From NCBI GenBank assembly GCA_964481235.1, contig CAYZYH010000002.1, positions 1 through 64,000 of the forward strand: a DNA stretch of 64,000 nt, written 5' to 3'. The stretch's first letter is position 1. Each line of letters starts with the position of its first letter. Below, piece by piece: positions 59,700-64,000 of this stretch. The notes beneath the pieces are model-generated. The model was not told where the DNA came from and ran no database searches. It was given only the letters and a program-made list of their open reading frames with translations. This stretch comes from JAUPVL01 sp964481235. GTDB taxonomy: Bacteria; Patescibacteriota; Saccharimonadia; CAILAD01; BJGX01. Made by a program: the position numbers and the translations under genes.

Positions 59700-62636
59700 C
59701 TAATCTAAATCTCCCCAACTTTGACCAGTTTTTATTCCTACTTCTATGGGCACCTCAAACTTGTGTACTCCCACCATCTCGCGCTCCATTATTTTGGCAA
59801 CCTGTTGTGTTAGATCGGTTTTACATTCAACAATGAGTTCGTCGTGAATTTGTAATATTAGGTTGGCACCCGCTGGTAATTTTTTGTGTATTTTTACCAT
59901 CGCAAGCTTCATCATGTCGGCGGCTGTGCCTTGCAGAGGCATATTGACTGCCGCTCGTTCGGCTGCCGAGCGCACAATAAAATTACTTGATCGAACATCT
60001 GGACAAGGTCGTCGTCTGCCAAATATTGTTTCGGTATAGCCTTTGTCGTGGGCCATTTTTTTTATGCTCGCAATATAATCGGCCACTCCCTTGCGAAGTT
60101 CAAAATATCTATCAATAAAGTCTTTGGCTTGTTCGTAACTAAAGCCTGTGGCCACAGCTAACCCATGAGTGTTCATGCCATACAACACTCCAAAATTTAT
60201 AGCTTTGGCAGCGTAGCGTTGCTCGGGAGTTACATCTTTTGGTTTAATATTAAACATCTCTGCACTAGTAAGGGTATGAATATCAGCCCCTTCTCTAAAA
60301 GCTTTTATCATTGGTCTGTCTTTAGCCAGTGCTGCAGCAAGCCTAAGTTCTATCTGGCTGTAATCAGCCGAAACAAAAGTATTTCCAGACTGCACCACAA
60401 AAGCCTTTCTTATGCGCTTACCTTCTGCAGTTCTTACTGGTATATTTTGCAGGTTAGGGTTGGTGCTGTTTAATCGCCCAGTCTGAGCGATAGTTTGGTT
60501 GTAACTGGTATGAATCTTGCCATCATGAGCCACGTAGCCCGGTAAGGCATCTACATAAGTGCTCATTAACTTGGTAAGTTCTCTATACTCAAACAGCTCT
60601 TCTATAATTGGGTGTTTGCCTTTGAGCTTCTCGAGTTCACCGGCTGCAGTGCTTACACCGGTTTTAATTTTTTTGAGACCCGTTGTATCAATCTTTAGTT
60701 CATCAAATAATATTACCTTAAGTTGTTGAGTAGAACTAATATTAAACTCTCGTCCAGCGTGTTTGAAAATAGCAGATTTTATTTTGTTAAGTTTTTTGTT
60801 AAATTCTTTAGCCAAACTTTCTAGATATTTTTTATCTAGGGTAACACCAGTTAGCTCCATGTCGCCCAACACCTCAATGAGTGGCCACTCTAGTTGCTCA
60901 GCCATTTCAGCGAGTTTTTTTGTACCAGTGGGTTCAGTTTTGAGTGAGTGAGTTAATTTTTTGTACAAACGCCAAGCAATATCGACATCTTCGGCGGCAT
61001 ATTGAGTGGCGGTGGCTACCTCTACTTGATTAAAAGTAGCCTGGTTTTTACCCTTTTTACCTATCAATTCTTCAATATCTATCATAGAAATACCTAGCTC
61101 AGAGTATGCTAGCTCTGAGAGACTTTGTGCTCTACCTATAGGATTAATTAAAAACGCCGCTATCATGGTGTCGAAAACAATATTTTCTAGTTTGATACCA
61201 TAGTTGGCAAAAATTTCGTAATCATACTTAAGGTTGTGACCAATTTTACCTATCCTGTTGCTTTCTAGTACAGGTTTGAGCGCATCTAGTACCAACTGTT
61301 TTGGTAGTTGCCCGCTAGCAAGCTCAAGATCGTCATAATTTTCAGAGTCGTCTCGTATTAAAATTTGCTGGGATTGGCTAAGCAGTTTTAGCTCAGAGGC
61401 AATTCTAGGAGTCGATGAGGATCGCAAAGGAGGCGTAGATTTGCTACGTTGACTGCGACCCGGAGTCGACGACAACGAAGTGCCCTGAGATAAATCTGCG
61501 GAAGTGTGGCCAATGGGTATATAGTAGGCCTCCGCCTCTTTAAAACATAATGAGATGCCTACTAGGTGTGCCGATATAGCATCGGTGCTGGTAGTCTCGG
61601 TATCTATGCTAATTACTCTTTGTTTTGCCAATACCTCTACCAATTTTTTTAGAGACTTTTCAGTACTTACCATGTGGTATTTGGCTTTTTTAAGATGATC
61701 ACGACTCTTGGCAGAGCTTTCTATTGCTTCAACAGCTTCTTTGGTATTCAACTGCTGCTCTTCAGTGAAAGATTGGTTGGGTAGCTTAGAAAGTAAACTT
61801 TTAAATTCAAGTTTGTGAAAGAGATCAAAGACTTTTTTTCTATTATACTCGTGTAGTGCAGCATCTTTGAGATCAAACTTAAACTCTACATCACGCTTAA
61901 TAGTAGATAAGTCCAGGCTCAAATAAGCATTTTCTTTACTGGCCTCAAGTTTTTTCGCCAATGCCGGTTTTATTTTGTCTAAGTTTTTATAAATGTTGTC
62001 GAGAGTTTTGTAAGTAGACACAAGTTCAGTAGCACCTTTGTCCCCAATACCTGCTACGCCTGGAATATTATCACTAGTATCGCCCTTTAGTGCCTTGTAT
62101 ACAATAAACTCCTCAGGGGTAACACCGTAGCGCTCCCGTACTGCAATTGGGTCGTACATAAATGTATCGGTAAAGCCTTTGCGCATAGTGTATACACTTA
62201 CGCTGTCGCTCACTAGCTGCAACTCATCTAGATCACCAGTAACCACTACTACATCGTGTGATTTTTGGTAGTTTTTGGTAAGTGTACCAATAATATCGTC
62301 GGCCTCATAGCCAGTAGATTCAATAAGAGGTATATTAAATGCACTAACTACTTCTTTGGTAAGTGGCATTTGGGCGTAGAGCTCGTCTGGGGCTTTTATG
62401 CGAGTAGCTTTGTAGCCAGTGAACTGCTCGTGACGAAAAGTTTTACCTGGTGCGTCCCAGGCCACTATGGCGTAGTCTGGCTTGATCTCACGCAGCGCAA
62501 GTAACATCATCATAGTAAAGCCATATACAGCATTGGTTGGCGTGCCATCTTTGGTGGTGAGGTGTGGTATAGCATGAAACCCGCGGTGAACTAGAGCGTG
62601 ACCATCAAAAACGACAATTTTTTTTCGCTTTTTCAT
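59700..62636 (-). CDS. polA: DNA polymerase I with an in-frame palindrome-encoded insert
   Basis: 978 aa. 5'-nuclease domain 1-290 (MKKRKKIVVFDGHALVHRGFHA; YEADDIIGTL; GDTSDNIPGVAGIG). 3'-5' exonuclease domain about 335-585 with VISIDTETTST, GHNLKYDYEIF and YAAEDVDIAW, so proofreading appears intact. Polymerase about 600-978 (TSYNQTIAQTGRLNSTNPNLQNIPVRT; SADYSQIELRLAAALA; KAINFGVLYGMNTHGL; QIHDELIVE). Residues 383-415 come from a 98-bp imperfect palindrome (61392-61489); the Ser/Thr/Pro/Arg-rich stretch continues between IPIGH and QLPKQLVLDALKP, where homologues have a short loop. TGCTATAAT lies 9 nt upstream of ATG. Confidence 0.96.
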   Translation of the reverse strand: MKKRKKIVVFDGHALVHRGFHAIPHLTTKDGTPTNAVYGFTMMMLLALREIKPDYAIVAWDAPGKTFRHEQFTGYKATRIKAPDELYAQMPLTKEVVSAFNIPLIESTGYEADDIIGTLTKNYQKSHDVVVVTGDLDELQLVSDSVSVYTMRKGFTDTFMYDPIAVRERYGVTPEEFIVYKALKGDTSDNIPGVAGIGDKGATELVSTYKTLDNIYKNLDKIKPALAKKLEASKENAYLSLDLSTIKRDVEFKFDLKDAALHEYNRKKVFDLFHKLEFKSLLSKLPNQSFTEEQQLNTKEAVEAIESSAKSRDHLKKAKYHMVSTEKSLKKLVEVLAKQRVISIDTETTSTDAISAHLVGISLCFKEAEAYYIPIGHTSADLSQGTSLSSTPGRSQRSKSTPPLRSSSTPRIASELKLLSQSQQILIRDDSENYDDLELASGQLPKQLVLDALKPVLESNRIGKIGHNLKYDYEIFANYGIKLENIVFDTMIAAFLINPIGRAQSLSELAYSELGISMIDIEELIGKKGKNQATFNQVEVATATQYAAEDVDIAWRLYKKLTHSLKTEPTGTKKLAEMAEQLEWPLIEVLGDMELTGVTLDKKYLESLAKEFNKKLNKIKSAIFKHAGREFNISSTQQLKVILFDELKIDTTGLKKIKTGVSTAAGELEKLKGKHPIIEELFEYRELTKLMSTYVDALPGYVAHDGKIHTSYNQTIAQTGRLNSTNPNLQNIPVRTAEGKRIRKAFVVQSGNTFVSADYSQIELRLAAALAKDRPMIKAFREGADIHTLTSAEMFNIKPKDVTPEQRYAAKAINFGVLYGMNTHGLAVATGFSYEQAKDFIDRYFELRKGVADYIASIKKMAHDKGYTETIFGRRRPCPDVRSSNFIVRSAAERAAVNMPLQGTAADMMKLAMVKIHKKLPAGANLILQIHDELIVECKTDLTQQVAKIMEREMVGVHKFEVPIEVGIKTGQSWGDLD
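61392..61489. repeat. Imperfect palindromic element, copy 3, inside polA
   Basis: 98-bp inverted repeat: CTCAG/CTGAG, GGCA/TGCC, TTC/GAA, GTCGA/TCGAC, TCGCA/TGCGA and a GCGTAG-ATTTG-CTACG core. Related by core and size to copies 1 and 2. It is translated in frame with no stop. Confidence 0.8.
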
Positions 62637-62645
62637 ATGATTATT

Positions 62646-62654
62646 ATTATAGCA
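62646..62654 (-). promoter_or_regulatory. polA extended -10 promoter
   Basis: TGCTATAAT on the minus strand, ending 9 nt before the polA ATG; leader of only 2-3 nt. Confidence 0.7.
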
Positions 62655-62684
62655 TCAAGAGGCTTTATATGATTAAATAACAAT

Positions 62685-63074
62685 ATGCCTGAACCAAGCG
62701 AACCAACTAAACGCAGTGATACATCTGGCGTTCCACCATATCCGCCCGGCGACAAAGATCGCGGTGTTTCGCGCGAGGCCAATGAAGAAATAGGCTATGG
62801 ACCACCCAATGAAGAAACAAATGCAACGCTCCACAGAATTCGCGACGAAGAAGAAGCTAGACTAACTGGTAGACCACTAAGAGATCCTGCTGCACAAGCT
62901 GCCCAACAAGCTATTAATGAGCGTGGTGCACAGGCTGCTTGGCTCAATACGCCAGATGGAAAAACTTTTTCCAACCTTATAGCCAAGCAAGAAGCTGGTG
63001 GTGCACTTTCTAGCGATGAAATTGCCGCCCTAGCCCGCATTCGTGCCAAGCGCGAAAATAGACATAATATATAA
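62685..63074 (+). CDS. Disordered hydrophilic hypothetical protein
   Basis: 129 aa, rich in Pro, Glu, Arg and Ala; no hydrophobic core in the first 45 residues (GVPPYPPGDKDRGVSRE). The C-terminal 60 residues may form helices (GGALSSDEIAALARIRAKR). Two AT boxes (TATGAT, TTAAAT) precede the ATG closely. Followed by a terminator. No family recognised. Confidence 0.6.
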   Translation: MPEPSEPTKRSDTSGVPPYPPGDKDRGVSREANEEIGYGPPNEETNATLHRIRDEEEARLTGRPLRDPAAQAAQQAINERGAQAAWLNTPDGKTFSNLIAKQEAGGALSSDEIAALARIRAKRENRHNI

Positions 63075-63093
63075 AAGCCTAAAAGCCAACCTT

Positions 63094-63120
63094 ACTCTCA
63101 AAGAAATTTGGGAGTTTTTA
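63094..63120. terminator. Terminator between the 62685 gene and rpoD
   Basis: ACTCTCAAA/TTTGGGAGT (one G-T) with GAAA loop, then TTTTATTG on plus. It may also serve rpoD on the minus strand. Confidence 0.75.
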
Positions 63121-63125
63121 TTGTC

Positions 63126-64000
63126 TTAAGCGATATAGTCTTTGAGTCGTTTAGAATCTTTGTGTTTACGTAGCTTTGTGAGTGCTTTGGCTTCTATCTG
63201 GCGAATTCGCTCACGAGTGACTCCAAATTCTTGCCCTACTTCTTCTAGGGTGTGGCTCCGTCCGTCTTCTAAGCCAAAGCGCATACGCAATATTTTTTGC
63301 TCACGTGGTGTAAGCATATCTAAAGTATCGTCTATATGTTCTTTAAGTAGTTCAAAAGTAGCAGCCTCGTGCGGACTAACCGTATCTTGATCTTCAATAA
63401 AGTCACCAAGGCTAGAGTCTTCATCTTCACCAACAGTGGCATCTAAACTAGTAGTGTCTTGGCTGATTTTAAAGATATGATTTACTTTATCTACATCTAT
63501 TTCTAGCTCTTTTGCAAGCTCCTCTGGCAAAGGCTCACGCCCCAACTCTGTGGTCAGCCGACGTTGTGTACGAACAAGTTTGTTGATCGTTTCTACCATG
63601 TGTACAGGTATACGAATTACTCTAGCTTGGTCGGCAATTGCTCGAGTGATAGCTTGTCTTATCCACCATGTTGCATAAGTACTAAACTTAAATCCTCTAG
63701 TGTAATCAAACTTTTCTACTGCCCGTAAAAGACCAGTGTTGCCTTCTTCTATAAGATCGAGTAGGTCTAGGCCACGGCCAATATACTTTTTGGCAATACT
63801 AACTACTAATCTTAGATTAGCTTCAGCCAAGGCATCTTTGGCAGCCTTGTCTCCTTTTTCAATACGTTTTGCTAGCGATACTTCATCTTCTGCGGTTATT
63901 AGTGGAATTTTACCAATTTCGCGCAAATATAAACGAACAGAGTCGTCGGCTATGTCTTTAATGTAGTCGTCACTAGTAGCATTTTCTATATCCTCTTCAG
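63126..64000 (-). CDS. rpoD: Primary sigma factor RpoD/SigA, N-terminus cut by window edge
   Basis: About 291 residues visible. Region 1.2 DSVRLYLREIGKIPL; region 2 ANLRLVVSIAKKYIGRGLDLLDLIEEGNTGLLRAVEKFDYTRGFKFSTYATWWIRQAITRAIADQ, with the -10-reading residues; region 3; region 4 FGLEDGRSHTLEEVGQEFGVTRERIRQIEAKALTKLRK, which reads TTGACA. It matches the TTGACA/TATAAT signals found through the window. The frame continues beyond 64000. Confidence 0.97.
   Translation of the reverse strand, partial: EEDIENATSDDYIKDIADDSVRLYLREIGKIPLITAEDEVSLAKRIEKGDKAAKDALAEANLRLVVSIAKKYIGRGLDLLDLIEEGNTGLLRAVEKFDYTRGFKFSTYATWWIRQAITRAIADQARVIRIPVHMVETINKLVRTQRRLTTELGREPLPEELAKELEIDVDKVNHIFKISQDTTSLDATVGEDEDSSLGDFIEDQDTVSPHEAATFELLKEHIDDTLDMLTPREQKILRMRFGLEDGRSHTLEEVGQEFGVTRERIRQIEAKALTKLRKHKDSKRLKDYIA

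Noticed and set aside
1..64000. Alternative genetic code with UGA as glycine
   Set aside because: Several clear genes end with TGA at the expected place (for example pilM, the four-helix-bundle gene and the receiver-like gene).
1..64000. CRISPR array, insertion sequence or rRNA operon
   Set aside because: No regularly spaced direct repeats, transposase genes or rRNA signatures were found.

Overview
The window looks like part of the chromosome of a streamlined Candidate Phyla Radiation (Patescibacteria) bacterium, possibly a Saccharibacterium. The clues are an AT-rich, tightly packed genome; a PilMNO/PilB/PilC/PilT/PilD type IV pilus locus with no secretin gene in view; a minimal set of core genes; tRNAs without an encoded CCA plus a gene for a CCA-adding enzyme; and UGA used as a normal stop, which argues against the lineages that read UGA as glycine. 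The phylum assignment is an inference.

Layout. 1-3.6 kb: end-truncated mnmG, a small membrane protein, a pentapeptide-repeat protein and a XerC/D-type recombinase. 3.6-19.8 kb: one long minus-strand type IV pilus locus (five prepilin-like proteins, a PilX-like protein, prepilin peptidase, PilC, PilT, PilB, PilO, PilN, PilM, a 36-codon small ORF, a 1027-aa secreted Ig-like protein and a SurA/PrsA-like membrane protein). 19.9-34.7 kb: ychF, two paralogous multi-span membrane proteins, efp, rpsR-ssb-rpsF, a PRC-barrel protein, recX-recA, a nucleotidyltransferase, yajQ, a RodZ-like protein, ftsK and an ABC exporter. 34.7-46.3 kb: a J-domain protein, small accessory genes, SemiSWEET, RNase J, a family 4-like uracil-DNA glycosylase, pnp-rpsO-truB, a four-helix-bundle protein, a DHH-like protein and a P-loop kinase. 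46.4-51.9 kb: an RNA-rich accessory segment with tRNA-Glu, -Gln, -Lys and -Tyr, tmRNA and about 2 kb of highly structured, mostly non-coding sequence, followed upstream by a TrmB-like regulator. 51.9-64 kb: rpsT, holA, mutM, accessory cassettes (including a small membrane protein, receiver-like and Fic operon), the CCA-adding enzyme, polA and the sigma factor rpoD (truncated by the window end).

Main discoveries. (1) The minus strand at 49572-49616 carries a complete hammerhead ribozyme core inside a predicted 1.4-kb transcript with a consensus promoter; cleavage would release an RNA of about 870 nt packed with hairpins. (2) A family of 83-120 bp imperfect palindromes shares a GCGTAG/CTACGT core. 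Two copies are intergenic and one lies in frame inside polA, between the 5'-nuclease and polymerase parts. (3) Many housekeeping genes have the -10 box 6-7 nt before ATG, so their mRNAs are probably leaderless. A second class of small accessory genes has TTGACA/TATAAT promoters, Shine-Dalgarno sites and perfect hairpin terminators, which suggests separately acquired cassettes. (4) The 100-N gap in truB is an assembly artefact: both flanks carry the same 55 bp, and merging them restores an intact truB.

Functionally, the region combines DNA replication and repair (polA, holA, recA/recX, mutM, udg, ssb, ftsK, xer), RNA turnover and translation (pnp, RNase J, truB, rpsO, rpsT, rpsR, rpsF, efp, tmRNA, CCA-adding enzyme, mnmG) and a surface pilus machine.
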